From contig JADJWE010000007.1 in assembly GCA_016716525.1 (NCBI GenBank), forward strand, positions 186,001 through 250,000: 64,000 bases of DNA, written 5' to 3'. The notes below the pieces were generated by a model, which saw only the letters and a list, made by a program, of their open reading frames with translations, ran no database searches and had not been told where the DNA came from. Below, in pieces: positions 52,785-62,431 of this stretch. Source of the stretch: Candidatus Flexicrinis affinis. GTDB taxonomy: Bacteria > Chloroflexota > Anaerolineae > Aggregatilineales > Phototrophicaceae. Made by a program: the position numbers and the translations under genes. Numbering within the stretch: the first letter of the stretch is position 1; each line of letters starts with the position of its first letter.

Positions 52785-54308
52785 ATGCCGTGGCAGCCGA
52801 ATAAGCTCGAAGCCGAACGGCTGGACAAGCTCCGTGAACTCGAAGCGCGCGGTGTCGCCGCGTATCCAGCGCGCGTGCACCGCACGCATACAGCTGCACA
52901 GGCGATCGCCGCGTTCGAGGCGGCCGAAGCGCAGCCGGAGCCGACTCCGGTCGAGGTTACGGTGTGCGGGCGTATCCGGCGTGTCAACATCAAAGGCAAG
53001 CTCGCCTTCATGCACATCGAAGACGAGAGCGGCCGCGTTCAGCTTTTCTTGCGCATCAACGACTTGGGTGACGACACCTACGCGCTGATCGCCGACAAGT
53101 TGGTCGACACCGACGACTTCGTGCAGGCCACCGGCGAGATGATGCGCACCCGCGCGGGCGAGGTCAGCGTGCTGGCTCGCGAGTTCGTGCTGCTGGCCAA
53201 GTCGCTCAGCCCGCTGCCGGTCATCAAACAATCGGTGCTGGACGACGGCACGATCGTCGAATTCGGCGAGTTCAACGACAAAGAAACGCGCTACCGCCAG
53301 CGCTATGCCGATTTGGCCGTCAACCGGGCGGTGCGCGACACGTTCGTGAAGCGTTCGCGCATCACGACAGCCTGCCGTCGGTATCTCGACGATATCGGCT
53401 TCCTCGAGGTTGAGACGCCGGTGCTGCAGCCGATCTACGGCGGCGCCGCTGCGCGTCCGTTTACGACTCATCACAACGAACTCGATCAACAGTTGTACCT
53501 GCGCGTCAGCTTCGAGCTGTACCTCAAGCGGCTTCTGGTAGGCGGATACGATGGCGTATACGAGATTGGCCGCGACTTCCGCAACGAAGGTGTGAGCTTC
53601 AAGCACAACCCGGAGTTCACGCAGCTCGAGTTCTACAAGGCCTACATCGACTATCGCGGCGTGATGGAGATCACCGAACGCATGGTAGCGTACGCGGCCG
53701 AGTATGCGACGGGCAGCACGTTGATCGACTACCGCGGCCAGCAGATCGAGCTCAAGCCGCCGTGGCGCCGCGTGACCATGCGCGACATCGTCAAAGAACA
53801 CAGCGGCATCGACTACATGGACTACCCGACGGCCGAACTGCTCGAGGCCGAGATTCGCCGACGCGGAATGCAGGTCAAGCCGGGCCTGCCGTGGGGCAAG
53901 CTGATCGAGCATCTGTTCAGCGAATACGCCGAAGGCAACCTGATCGCCCCGACCATCGTGCATGATTACCCGCGCGATATCTCGCCGTTCGCCAAGCGCG
54001 TCACGGGGGACGACCTGCACGTCGAGCGGTTCGAGTTCTACATCGGTGGCATGGAGTTGGGCAACGCTTTCACTGAACTCAACGACCCGCTCGATCAAGA
54101 GCAGCGGTTCCTCGACATGGCGCAGACATTCCGTGCCGGCGACGACGACGAGACCCCGCTGGACGAGGATTATCTGCGGGCGATGCGCTATGGCATGCCC
54201 CCTAACGGCGGGTTCGGCATGGGCCTCGACCGCCTTGCGATGGTGCTGCTCGACCAGTCCTCGATCCGCGACGTCCTGCTCTTCCCGCACATGCGTGACC
54301 AAAAGTAG
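52785..54308 (+). CDS. lysS: Lysyl-tRNA synthetase, class II
   Basis: 507 residues. An N-terminal OB-fold anticodon domain (VTVCGRIRRVNIKGKLAFMH, GRVQLFLRIND) is followed by the class II core: motif 1 near VNRAVRDTFVKRSRI, motif 2 in YEIGRDFRNEGVSFKHNPEF, motif 3 in GGFGMGLDRLAMVL. It charges tRNA-Lys. The ATG at 52785 lies 4 bases after greA. The length is normal. Confidence 0.97.
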   Translation: MPWQPNKLEAERLDKLRELEARGVAAYPARVHRTHTAAQAIAAFEAAEAQPEPTPVEVTVCGRIRRVNIKGKLAFMHIEDESGRVQLFLRINDLGDDTYALIADKLVDTDDFVQATGEMMRTRAGEVSVLAREFVLLAKSLSPLPVIKQSVLDDGTIVEFGEFNDKETRYRQRYADLAVNRAVRDTFVKRSRITTACRRYLDDIGFLEVETPVLQPIYGGAAARPFTTHHNELDQQLYLRVSFELYLKRLLVGGYDGVYEIGRDFRNEGVSFKHNPEFTQLEFYKAYIDYRGVMEITERMVAYAAEYATGSTLIDYRGQQIELKPPWRRVTMRDIVKEHSGIDYMDYPTAELLEAEIRRRGMQVKPGLPWGKLIEHLFSEYAEGNLIAPTIVHDYPRDISPFAKRVTGDDLHVERFEFYIGGMELGNAFTELNDPLDQEQRFLDMAQTFRAGDDDETPLDEDYLRAMRYGMPPNGGFGMGLDRLAMVLLDQSSIRDVLLFPHMRDQK

Positions 54309-54347
54309 CACGCTACAATCTGCCTGAAGGCCGATCTGGAGTAGCCA

Positions 54348-55475
54348 ATGCCGACCAGCCGAACCCCTGAGCTGCAGCCCGTCCTCGATGGGATGATTCA
54401 GGGCGTGCTGATCTTTGCGCCGGATGGCAAATTGGTCAGCGAGAACCGCAGCGCGCGCGCCGTGCTGGCGGCCGATCTGGTGGTGATCCGCGAGAGCGGC
54501 TTCGGGGCTGCCTCATTCCTGCTCAATCAACAACTCCCCGACGATGCGCTCAAGCTGGAAGACGCGCGGCAGCAGGCGCTGAACGGCGGCAAGCCGGTGC
54601 GTATGCGCGCCATCCGCGCCGGGGAGACCCAACCCGTCGTCGTGTCGGTCATCGAAGGGCCGGACGGCCTGCTGTACACGATGCTGGTCTTCGAGACGAC
54701 CGATTGGGCGCCGTTGAACGAGGCGCTCGGCAACTTCGGGCAAGAGCTGGCGAACTCGGTCGAGTCGGCCCGCGGTCACGCCGACCTGATCCAGCAGGTG
54801 ATCGACCGGCTCAAACCGGAAGACGACGCGGCCACGCTGGCACGTCGGATCACCGGGTTCAACCGCATTATTCACACGCACATGATCCGCGCCGACCGGC
54901 TGCTAATCATGTTGGAACGGCTCACGGCGGTGCGTACCGGAACGCTGCGCGACCAGATCCGAGCGCGGCGCAAGCGCGTCGACCTGTCCCTTTTAATTGA
55001 GGATTTACTGGAAGAAATCAACAACGTTGCGATCGTCGACCCGGACACGGATTACGGGGACGTGCGCAGCCGCATTCGCGTGTCGGTCGCCGAAGACCTG
55101 CGTGCAGAATGCTCGCCGGTGCACCTTACACGTATCTTGCAGGACATTTTGGCCAACGCTATCATGTACAGCATGTCCGAGACCGCCATTCAACTCGTGG
55201 CGCAGCGCAAACTTGCCGCCGTGCAGATCGATGTGATCGACGACGGGATCGGCATTCGCGAGAGCGAACAAGACCGCGTCTTCGCGCCGTTCCGGCGTGC
55301 GCGCCAGCCGCAGGTCATCAGCGAATTCGGCTACGGCCTGAGTTTGTATTTGTGCAAGCAGGAGGTAGAGGCGATGAACGGCCGCATCTGGTTCGACAGC
55401 GTCGAAAACGCAGGCACGACCTTCAGCATCGTGCTGCCTGCTGCCGGTTCTAGTTCGGCCAAATCCGAGGCTTAA
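54348..55475 (+). CDS. PAS-like domain + histidine-kinase-type ATPase without an obvious phospho-acceptor
   Basis: 375 residues, cytoplasmic. A PAS-like N-terminus (about 5-120, LDGMIQGVLIFAPDGKLVSE) is followed by a helical dimerisation region (125-215) and an HATPase: N-box RILQDILANAIMYS, G1 VIDDGIGIRE, F-box VFAPFRRAR and G2 FGYGLSLYLCKQ. The helical region lacks a standard HExRTPL H-box; the only nearby His residues are in RGHADLI and IIHTHM. It could be a divergent kinase, or an ATP-binding protein that regulates a partner. It lies between lysS and serS with no response regulator beside it. Confidence 0.8.
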   Translation: MPTSRTPELQPVLDGMIQGVLIFAPDGKLVSENRSARAVLAADLVVIRESGFGAASFLLNQQLPDDALKLEDARQQALNGGKPVRMRAIRAGETQPVVVSVIEGPDGLLYTMLVFETTDWAPLNEALGNFGQELANSVESARGHADLIQQVIDRLKPEDDAATLARRITGFNRIIHTHMIRADRLLIMLERLTAVRTGTLRDQIRARRKRVDLSLLIEDLLEEINNVAIVDPDTDYGDVRSRIRVSVAEDLRAECSPVHLTRILQDILANAIMYSMSETAIQLVAQRKLAAVQIDVIDDGIGIRESEQDRVFAPFRRARQPQVISEFGYGLSLYLCKQEVEAMNGRIWFDSVENAGTTFSIVLPAAGSSSAKSEA

Positions 55476-55562
55476 TCGCGCCCGTCCGCCCCCTGCGTCC
55501 GTCCGGCTAACCTGCCGCGCCTCGTCCGCATTCGGGCGAGGCGCTTTGTATTGGGAGCACGC

Positions 55563-55781
55563 ATGTTTCTGGAGTTCATGACCCGTGAAGTATGGGATGC
55601 GCTGATCGTCGGCACGCTCATTGTCGGCGCGGCGCTGGCCGCCCTGCGGCTGTATACCGACTTTACGCGGCGTGACGAGGAACCACTGCCGCCCTCCCGT
55701 GCCGACCAGCCTATCCGCCGCCGCAAGCCGTCGCAACCTGATGCATCGGCGGAGACTCGTAATCCGGACTCTCAACCCTAA
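55563..55781 (+). CDS. Small single-helix membrane protein
   Basis: 72 residues from the ATG with GGGAG just upstream. One membrane helix (about 10-31, IVGTLIVGAALAALRLY) is followed by a charged, Pro-rich tail (DEEPLPPSRADQPIRRRKPS). I recognise no family. It precedes serS by 11 bases and is probably co-transcribed. Confidence 0.6.
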   Translation: MFLEFMTREVWDALIVGTLIVGAALAALRLYTDFTRRDEEPLPPSRADQPIRRRKPSQPDASAETRNPDSQP

Positions 55782-55792
55782 GGACACTCTCC

Positions 55793-57199
55793 ATGCTCGA
55801 CATCACGGTCATTCGTGAAAAGCCCGAATTCGTCAAAGCCGAGCTGCTGCGGCTTCAAGACGAACAGGCCGCAGGACGTATCGATACGATCCTCGAACTC
55901 GACAAAGCCCGCCGCACGCTGTTGGCGCAAAGCGAGGCGATCCAGCAGCACCGCAACCGCCTGAACAAAGGCGTTGGCCGGCTGCGCGGGGACAAGTCGC
56001 TGGACGACGCCGCGCGCGCCCAACGGGCCGGCCAAATCGTCGCGCTCATTGCCGCCGGGGATTACGCCGCCGCAGCCGACGTCATGGAAGGGAACGGCAG
56101 CGCCGCTCCCGCCACCCCGGTCGAGTTTCAGACTCTGCTCGACGCACTGGCCGGGATGGGCGATACCGTCAACGGCTACAACGCGCGCATCCGCGAGGTC
56201 GACGGGGCCCTGCAGGACAACCTGCTGTGGCTGCCCAACCTGCCGCACGAGTCGACAGCGTACGGCGCGAGCGACGAGGACAACAAGCCGTGGCCTATGG
56301 AAGGCACCCTGCGCGAGTTCGACTTCGAGCCGAAGCCGCATTGGGACCTCGGCCCGGCGCTCGACATCATCGACTTCGAGCGCGGCGTCAAGATCGCCGG
56401 GTCGCGCGGGTACGTGCTCAAGGCGTGGGGCGCGCGGCTTCAGCGGGCGCTGACGAACCTGTTCCTCGATACGGCTTTCGCCAACGGCTACACCGAGTGC
56501 TATCTGCCGTTCTTCGTCAAGGAAGACATGATGATCGGCGCGGCACAGTTCCCCAAGTTCCGCGATGTGGTGTATTTCGACCCGGACGCCGACGTCTACA
56601 TGCTGCCCACCGCCGAGGTCGCGATCACGAATTTGTACCGCGACGAAATCCTCGACGAGTCGGCACTGACGATCAACATGGTCGGCCATACACCGTGCTT
56701 CCGCCGGGAACGTACGAGCGCGGGCCGCGACGTGCGCGGGATCAAGCGCGTGCATCAGTTCCAGAAGGTCGAGCTGTACAAGTTCACTAAGCCGGAAGAC
56801 AGCTACGCCGAACTGGAGAAGCTGATCGAGGACGCCGCGGGTATCCTGCGCGCGCTCAAGCTGCCCTTCCGCCGGCTCGAAATCTGCACTGGCGACCTCG
56901 GCTTCAGCGCGACGAAGAAGTTCGATCTGGAAGTGTGGTCGCCCGGATGCGGCGAGTGGCTGGAAGTCAGCTCGTGCTCGAACACTGAGACGTTCCAAGC
57001 GCGCCGTGCCAACGTGCGCTACCGGCCCGAAGGTGGCGGACGCCCGCAGTTCGTCCACACGTTGAACGGCTCGGGGCTGGCCGCGCCGCGCGTGCTGATC
57101 GCCCTCATGGAGACGTACCAGCGCGCGGACGGCAGCATCGAGATCCCGGACGTGCTGCGCCCGTACCTGGGCGGCGCCACCGAAATCCCGGCGCCGTAG
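55793..57199 (+). CDS. serS: Seryl-tRNA synthetase
   Basis: 468 residues. The N-terminal coiled coil (LDKARRTLLAQSEAIQQHRN) binds tRNA-Ser. The coil is longer than usual and includes an insert around residues 60-115 (a QIVALIAAGDYAAAADVMEG segment). The class II core has TAEVAITNLYRDEIL, motif 2 CFRRERTSAGRDVRGIKRVH and motif 3 LNGSGLAAPRVLIALMETYQ, and the serine-site SSCSNTETFQARR. It charges tRNA-Ser. AAGGA lies 9 bases before the start. Confidence 0.96.
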   Translation: MLDITVIREKPEFVKAELLRLQDEQAAGRIDTILELDKARRTLLAQSEAIQQHRNRLNKGVGRLRGDKSLDDAARAQRAGQIVALIAAGDYAAAADVMEGNGSAAPATPVEFQTLLDALAGMGDTVNGYNARIREVDGALQDNLLWLPNLPHESTAYGASDEDNKPWPMEGTLREFDFEPKPHWDLGPALDIIDFERGVKIAGSRGYVLKAWGARLQRALTNLFLDTAFANGYTECYLPFFVKEDMMIGAAQFPKFRDVVYFDPDADVYMLPTAEVAITNLYRDEILDESALTINMVGHTPCFRRERTSAGRDVRGIKRVHQFQKVELYKFTKPEDSYAELEKLIEDAAGILRALKLPFRRLEICTGDLGFSATKKFDLEVWSPGCGEWLEVSSCSNTETFQARRANVRYRPEGGGRPQFVHTLNGSGLAAPRVLIALMETYQRADGSIEIPDVLRPYLGGATEIPAP

Positions 57200-57216
57200 A
57201 GGGGAAAGGTTTACCC

Positions 57217-57948
57217 ATGCGCCGCTTTGGCCCGCCTGTCATCACCGCCGCGCTCGTGCTGCTCGCGTTCGGGGCTTATCGCCTCGCGGACGTGCTGCGC
57301 GCCGCGCCCCCGGTGATCGACGGGCCAAGCGGCACCGTTCTGTACGCGTCCGACTTCGAGATCGCACCCGAGGAGTGGGACACCTATGAGGGCCGGCTTT
57401 CGGCGCGCATCGAGGGCGGCATCCTTAAGATCGACGTGGGCGACGTGCAGAGTGCGCCGTTCGTGCCGACCCGCTGGCATTTCAAAGATTTCGACGCGCA
57501 GGTGATCGCCGCGGCAGTCGGCGGGCCGTCGGTGAACGGGTACGGGATCGTGTTCCGCATGCGCGATGCCGGCGACTACTACAGCTTCCTGATCAGCAGC
57601 GATGGCTACTATCAGGTGACGCGCGCCGTCGACGGAGTCGAGCGCGAGATCAGCACGTGGATTCCGTCGGATGCGATCGACGTCGACTTCGGCAGCCCCA
57701 ACGTACTCGGTGTACGCGGCGTCGGCGACCAGTTCACGTTCAGCATCAACGGCCAGCAGGTCGAACTGTGCCTTCCTGACGACCCTGACGGCCAAAGCAC
57801 CTACTCCGGCGGCCAATGTTTCGGGACGCTGACGCCGACGCTGACCGACTCGACCCATGCGACCGGCCAGCTCGGCCTGATCGCCGTGGCCGAGAACGAG
57901 CCGGACGTCTCCGTCGTGTTCGACAACTTTTTGGTGACCAAGCCGTGA
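57217..57948 (+). CDS. Membrane-anchored lectin-like (concanavalin A-fold) protein
   Basis: 243 residues. An N-terminal hydrophobic segment (about 6-27, VITAALVLLAFGAYRLADVL) is a signal anchor. The rest resembles the DUF1080/LamG-type jelly-roll: VLYASDFEIAPEEWDTYEG, GYGIVFRMRDAGDYYSFLIS, GYYQVTRAVDGVE and a final VSVVFDNFLVTKP strand. Such domains bind or cut carbohydrates; catalytic residues are not evident. It starts 17 bases after serS and its stop overlaps the mtaB start by 4 bases. Confidence 0.75.
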   Translation: MRRFGPPVITAALVLLAFGAYRLADVLRAAPPVIDGPSGTVLYASDFEIAPEEWDTYEGRLSARIEGGILKIDVGDVQSAPFVPTRWHFKDFDAQVIAAAVGGPSVNGYGIVFRMRDAGDYYSFLISSDGYYQVTRAVDGVEREISTWIPSDAIDVDFGSPNVLGVRGVGDQFTFSINGQQVELCLPDDPDGQSTYSGGQCFGTLTPTLTDSTHATGQLGLIAVAENEPDVSVVFDNFLVTKP

Positions 57949-59228
57949 AAGTCCACCTCCGCATGACGGGCTGCCGCCTCAATCAGGCGGAGCTCGACAC
58001 GATGGCGCGGCAGTTCGCCGCACAAGGGCACGAGATCGTCCGTGAGGCCGCCGACGCCGATTGGCACGTCGTCAACACGTGCGCCGTGACCACGCAGGCC
58101 GCCGCCAGTTCGCGCAAGCTGATTCGCGAGCTGCACCGCGCTCGGCCGGATGCGCAGATCACCGTCACGGGCTGCTATGCGCAGGTCGCGCCGGAGGCCG
58201 TCGGCAAGATCGGCGGGGTCGTGCGCGTGATCGACAACACCGGCAAAGACACTTTGGTCGAGCAGTTGACTGGCCAAACCGCGATGCCGTTCGATGCCGA
58301 GCCAGTCGCTCGCGAGGCGATCCCCGGCCGCACCCGCGCTTTCGTCAAGGTGCAGGACGGGTGCGACAACGCGTGCACGTTCTGCATCACCACCGTGGCG
58401 CGCGGCGCAGGCCGAAGCCGCCCGCTGGGTGAGGTCGTCGGCGAGGTACGTGCGCTGCACGCGATCGGCTATCAGGAAGCGGTGCTGACCGGCGTGCATC
58501 TCGGCAGCTACGGGCACGACCTCGGCAAACCCGACGGCCTGCGCGACCTCGTGACCGCCCTATTGACCGGCACCGACATCCCGCGACTGCGCTTGTCCTC
58601 GCTCGAGCCGTGGGACCTCGAACCGGCGTTCTTCGCGCTGTGGGCGGACGAACCGCGGCTGTGCCGGCATCTGCACCTGCCGCTGCAATCGGGCTGTGAC
58701 CGCACGCTGAAACGGATGCTGCGACGCACCTCGCAGCGGTCGTTCGCGGCACTGGTGGAGGCCGCACGCGACGCCGCGCCGGACATGGCGGTCACCACCG
58801 ACGTCATCGCCGGCTTCCCCGGTGAAACCGACGCCGAGTTCGACGAGAGCGCGGCGTTCATCGAAACGATGGAGTTTGCCGGGCTGCACGTGTTCCCGTA
58901 CAGTCCGCGCCCCGGCACCGCCGCCGCCCGCATGAAGGGACAGGTGCCGCATGAGGTGCGTCAGCGCCGCGCGCAGATCTTGCTCGCTCACAGCGCTGCC
59001 CAGACTCAGGCGTTCACAGCCCGTTTCAGCGGAGATGTTCGCCCTGTTTTGTGGGAGAACGTGGCCGGCGCGACCCAAGACGGGTTCCTCAATGTGGGGT
59101 ATACTGACAACTACGTGCGTGTCCACTGCACCCACCCGCGCGCGCTGACCGGCATGATCACGCCGGCCCGCCTCGGATCGGGGTCGTCGCGCACGCACGC
59201 AACGGCCGTTCCCATCTTGGAAGGATGA
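57945..59228 (+). CDS. mtaB: tRNA t6A37 methylthiotransferase (MiaB family, MtaB type)
   Basis: 427 residues, GTG start in a GTGA overlap. The N-terminal UPF0004 domain supplies three cluster Cys (Cys10, Cys46, Cys77 in TGCR, NTCAVT, TGCYAQ). The radical SAM motif is CDNACTFC (Cys140, 144, 147). A C-terminal TRAM-like domain follows. The KVHLRMTGCRLNQAE start and GCDNACTFCITTVARG match MtaB (YqeV) more than MiaB. It adds a methylthio group to t6A37 of ANN-decoding tRNAs. It is followed after 1 base by yqeY. Confidence 0.92.
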   Translation: MKVHLRMTGCRLNQAELDTMARQFAAQGHEIVREAADADWHVVNTCAVTTQAAASSRKLIRELHRARPDAQITVTGCYAQVAPEAVGKIGGVVRVIDNTGKDTLVEQLTGQTAMPFDAEPVAREAIPGRTRAFVKVQDGCDNACTFCITTVARGAGRSRPLGEVVGEVRALHAIGYQEAVLTGVHLGSYGHDLGKPDGLRDLVTALLTGTDIPRLRLSSLEPWDLEPAFFALWADEPRLCRHLHLPLQSGCDRTLKRMLRRTSQRSFAALVEAARDAAPDMAVTTDVIAGFPGETDAEFDESAAFIETMEFAGLHVFPYSPRPGTAAARMKGQVPHEVRQRRAQILLAHSAAQTQAFTARFSGDVRPVLWENVAGATQDGFLNVGYTDNYVRVHCTHPRALTGMITPARLGSGSSRTHATAVPILEG

Positions 59229-59229
59229 C

Positions 59230-59679
59230 ATGACCGACCTCCGTACCGCGCTCACCGCCGCGCTCAAAGAGGCGATGCTGGCCAAGGACAACCTGCGCCG
59301 CGACGTGGTGCGCGGCTTGCAGAGCGCCATCAAGCAGGTCGAGATTGACACACGGAAATCCCTTAGCGATGACGAAATCCTCGCCGTGGTGATCAAAGAA
59401 GCCAAGAAGCGCCGCGAGACGATCGAAGAGGCGACCAAGGCCCACCGCGACGACCTCGTGGCTGCCGAGTCGGCCGAACTCGCGGTTATCGAGACGTTCA
59501 TGCCGCGTCAGCTTTCGCTGGACGAGCTCAAGCGGATTGCCGCCGAGGTGATCGCGCAGGTTGGGGCAAGCGGGCCGAAGGATCAATCGAAGGTGATGGG
59601 GCCGATCATGGCTCGCGTCAAGGGACAGGCGGACGGCAAGCTCGTCAACCAGGCTGTCCGGGAGCTGCTCAACGGTTAG
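59230..59679 (+). CDS. yqeY: GatB/YqeY domain protein
   Basis: 149 residues. The helical pattern AMLAKDNLRRDVVRGLQSAI, ILAVVIKEAKKRRETIEEAT, AELAVIETFMPRQLSLDELK and KVMGPIMARVKGQADGKLVN matches YqeY, a stand-alone relative of the tail domain of GatB amidotransferase that binds tRNA. It is normal in length. It lies between mtaB and pgpH, all within a few bases. Confidence 0.93.
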   Translation: MTDLRTALTAALKEAMLAKDNLRRDVVRGLQSAIKQVEIDTRKSLSDDEILAVVIKEAKKRRETIEEATKAHRDDLVAAESAELAVIETFMPRQLSLDELKRIAAEVIAQVGASGPKDQSKVMGPIMARVKGQADGKLVNQAVRELLNG

Positions 59680-59682
59680 CGC

Positions 59683-61953
59683 ATGATACCGGCGCTTGCG
59701 GATTTCCTGCACCGGCGCTTCGGCGTTCCACGCACGCAGGCCATCGAACGGCTGACTGCGGCGGCCGTGATTGCTGCCGCTATCGCACTGGTGGCTGTTT
59801 CCACCCTCATCATCGCGTTCGACTCGATCCTGCCCGGCCGGTCGCTGACGGGCAGCTTGGAGGTTGGGCAGGTCGCCCCGCGCGACATTCACGCGCCGAT
59901 CAGCCGTAGTTACGTCAGCAACGTCCTCACCGAGCTGCGCCGTGAAGAAGCGCGCGCCTCGACCGCGCCGGTCTACAACCCGCCCGACCTCAACGTGGCA
60001 CGCGTGCAGACCAGCTTGGCGGCGCGTATCCTCGAATTCATCGACAACGTCCGGCGCGACCCGTACGCGACCGTTGCGCAAAAGGTAGCCGACCTCCAGC
60101 AGATCACCGCGCTTCGCCTCGACGAACGCGCGACCGCCGAGCCGATCGCGGCGATGACCGACGAGCAGTGGGCACTCATCCGCGCCGAAACGCTGCGTCT
60201 GCTCGAAAATGTGATGCAGGACAGCATCCGCGAAAGCGAAGTCACCAGCATCCTCGAGCGCCTGCCCAATCAGGTCAGCTTGCGCTTCGACGGCCGCGAC
60301 GTCGCGATTATCGTGGACATCGTCAGCGACTTGATCCGCCCGAACCGGACACTCAACGTCGCCGCCACGCAGGCCGCGCGCGAGGCCGCCGCGCAGGCCG
60401 TCCCCGAGCAGATCAGCAGCTTCCAGCGCGGGCAGATCGTCGTCAGCACCGGCACGAAATTAGAACCAGCCGACGTCGAGGCGCTCGAACAGCTTGGGCT
60501 GCTTCAGCCGCCCGACCAGCGCCTTCCGATCGTGATGCGCGCCGTCATCGGGTCGCTCATCGTACTGGTGCTGTTCGGCACCTATTTGACCCGCTGGCGC
60601 AACGCCTTGCTTGAGAGCCAGCCTCGTTTGCTCGCGCTTCTGGTCGGGCTATTCATTCTGATGCTGGGCGCGGCGCGGGTCGCCACCGGCAGCGAGATCT
60701 ACATCTTCCCGGCCGGGGTGCTGGCGTTGCTGTATGTCGCCATCGCCGGGCCGGATATCGCGCTGATCGGGACGCTTGGCTATGCGTTTCTGGTCGGCCT
60801 GATGGCGGGCAACGGCTTCGAGGTCTCGGTGCTGATAGCCGCGGCCGGGATCACCGGCACGCTGGTGCTGCGGCGAACGGACCGGCTCAATACGTACATC
60901 TTCGCCGGTCTGCTGGTGGCGCTGGTGAACGTCGCGGTACTGTTCACGTTCAACCTCGCGCAGGAAGGCACGACTCCGGAGCGCTGGCTCGAACTGCTCG
61001 TGTTCTGCGTGCTGAACGGTATCATCACCGCGGCGTTGTCGCTGGTCGGGCTGTACGTGCTCGGCGGCGTGTTCAACTTGCCCACCATCCTGCGCCTCAA
61101 CGAACTTAGCCAGCCCAGTCATCCGCTGCTGGTGCGCCTGCTGCGCGAAGCCCCCGGCACCTACCAGCATTCCCTGCAGGTCGCCAACTTGAGCGAGCAG
61201 GCCGCGGCAAAAATCGGGGCGAATGCGTTCCTCGTATCGGTCGCGGCGCTGTATCACGACATCGGCAAGTTGGCGAACCCGGCGTTCTTCTCCGAGAACC
61301 AGCGCGGCAGCGAAAGCCCGCACGACTTGCTCAACGACCCGCAGCGCAGCGCGCAGATCATCATCAACCACGTGGTCGAGGGCGAGCGGATGGCGCTTGA
61401 CCACCGCTTGCCGCAGCGCATCCGCGACTTTATCCGCGAACATCACGGCACGTCGTTGGTGAAAGTCTTTTACCAGCAGGCTGTGATCGCCGCCGGGGAC
61501 GACGCCAGCAAGGTCGACATCCGGAACTTCCGCTATCCCGGCCCGCGCCCGCAAACGAAGGAAACCGGCGTCATGCTGCTGGCCGACAGCTGCGAGGCGG
61601 CGCTGCGCTCGACCGACCCGCAAAGCCGCAGCGACATCAAGGCACAGGTCGCCAAGATCATCAACGGCTACCGGGACGGCGGCCAGCTTGACGACAGCGG
61701 CCTGACGCTCAAAGATCTCAAGCAGATCGAGCGCATATTCGTCGATATGATCGAGGCGACGCTCCACCCGCGCATCAATTACGACGCGGTGATTAACAAG
61801 GCACGGCAAACGCAGTCGATGCGCGCCGTCGTGCCTGCCGAGGCTGCGCAGTGGGCACCCGGCAGCCGAGGGCCTTCGACCGGCGGGCTGGACGTCCCGA
61901 GCCAACGTGACGATGAGGAATTCGGCGATGACCGCGCCCGAGCATGGGATTGA
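59683..61953 (+). CDS. pgpH: 7TMR-HD family phosphohydrolase (PgpH-like c-di-AMP phosphodiesterase)
   Basis: 756 residues. One N-terminal membrane helix, an outside 7TMR-HDED domain (about 60-270, with VAPRDIHAPISRSYVSN), about seven membrane helices (285-475) and a cytoplasmic HD domain (from about 490) with HSLQVANLSEQAA, LYHDIGKL (His525-Asp526), INHVVEGERMA and REHHGTSLVKVFY. PgpH degrades c-di-AMP in Gram-positive bacteria. In Chloroflexota the assignment rests on architecture. It sits in the usual pgpH-ybeY-dgkA order and overlaps ybeY by 26 bases. Confidence 0.92.
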   Translation: MIPALADFLHRRFGVPRTQAIERLTAAAVIAAAIALVAVSTLIIAFDSILPGRSLTGSLEVGQVAPRDIHAPISRSYVSNVLTELRREEARASTAPVYNPPDLNVARVQTSLAARILEFIDNVRRDPYATVAQKVADLQQITALRLDERATAEPIAAMTDEQWALIRAETLRLLENVMQDSIRESEVTSILERLPNQVSLRFDGRDVAIIVDIVSDLIRPNRTLNVAATQAAREAAAQAVPEQISSFQRGQIVVSTGTKLEPADVEALEQLGLLQPPDQRLPIVMRAVIGSLIVLVLFGTYLTRWRNALLESQPRLLALLVGLFILMLGAARVATGSEIYIFPAGVLALLYVAIAGPDIALIGTLGYAFLVGLMAGNGFEVSVLIAAAGITGTLVLRRTDRLNTYIFAGLLVALVNVAVLFTFNLAQEGTTPERWLELLVFCVLNGIITAALSLVGLYVLGGVFNLPTILRLNELSQPSHPLLVRLLREAPGTYQHSLQVANLSEQAAAKIGANAFLVSVAALYHDIGKLANPAFFSENQRGSESPHDLLNDPQRSAQIIINHVVEGERMALDHRLPQRIRDFIREHHGTSLVKVFYQQAVIAAGDDASKVDIRNFRYPGPRPQTKETGVMLLADSCEAALRSTDPQSRSDIKAQVAKIINGYRDGGQLDDSGLTLKDLKQIERIFVDMIEATLHPRINYDAVINKARQTQSMRAVVPAEAAQWAPGSRGPSTGGLDVPSQRDDEEFGDDRARAWD

Positions 61954-62431
61954 GATCGAGAACACGCGCGGCTATCCGGTCAACGCAGACAGGTTGATCT
62001 ACGCGGCCCGGATGACCTTGAAACAGAACGAGGCGACCAATCGCGGCGGGATTACGATTGTACTCACCGGCGACGACGAAGTACGCGCGCTGAACCGCGA
62101 ATACCGGCATGTCGACAGCGTCACCGACGTGCTGACGTTCCCGGCCGAGGCGCTGCCGGATGCGGTCGCGCAGGAGATGGACGAGCCACCCTATCTGGGC
62201 GATCTGGTGATCGCCTATCCGTACACCTGCGCACAGGCCGAACGGCTCGGCCACTCGCCGGCCGACAGCCTATCGCTGCTGGTCGTCCACGGCACGCTCC
62301 ACTTGCTCGGCCACGATCACGACACCCCGGAACGGCGCGCGGCGATGTGGGACGCACAGGCGAACGCCCTGCGCGCGTTGAGCATTTCCGAGGGCATCGT
62401 GCCGGGGCTGGAGGGCGCCGATCATGCCTGA
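61928..62431 (+). CDS. ybeY: Endoribonuclease YbeY
   Basis: 167 residues. The zinc motif HGTLHLLGHDH (H3xH5xH pattern) and the preceding TDVLTFPAEALP identify YbeY, which matures 16S rRNA and acts in ribosome quality control. The ATG at 61928 follows GAGGAA and lies inside the end of pgpH; an ATG 21 bases earlier is a weaker option. The gene overlaps dgkA by 8 bases. Confidence 0.95.
   Translation: MTAPEHGIEIENTRGYPVNADRLIYAARMTLKQNEATNRGGITIVLTGDDEVRALNREYRHVDSVTDVLTFPAEALPDAVAQEMDEPPYLGDLVIAYPYTCAQAERLGHSPADSLSLLVVHGTLHLLGHDHDTPERRAAMWDAQANALRALSISEGIVPGLEGADHA

Noticed and set aside
52764..54311. Minus-strand open frame (515 codons) opposite lysS
   Set aside because: lysS on the plus strand has all class II motifs; the antisense frame is His/Arg/Val-rich without domains, typical of GC-rich mirrors.
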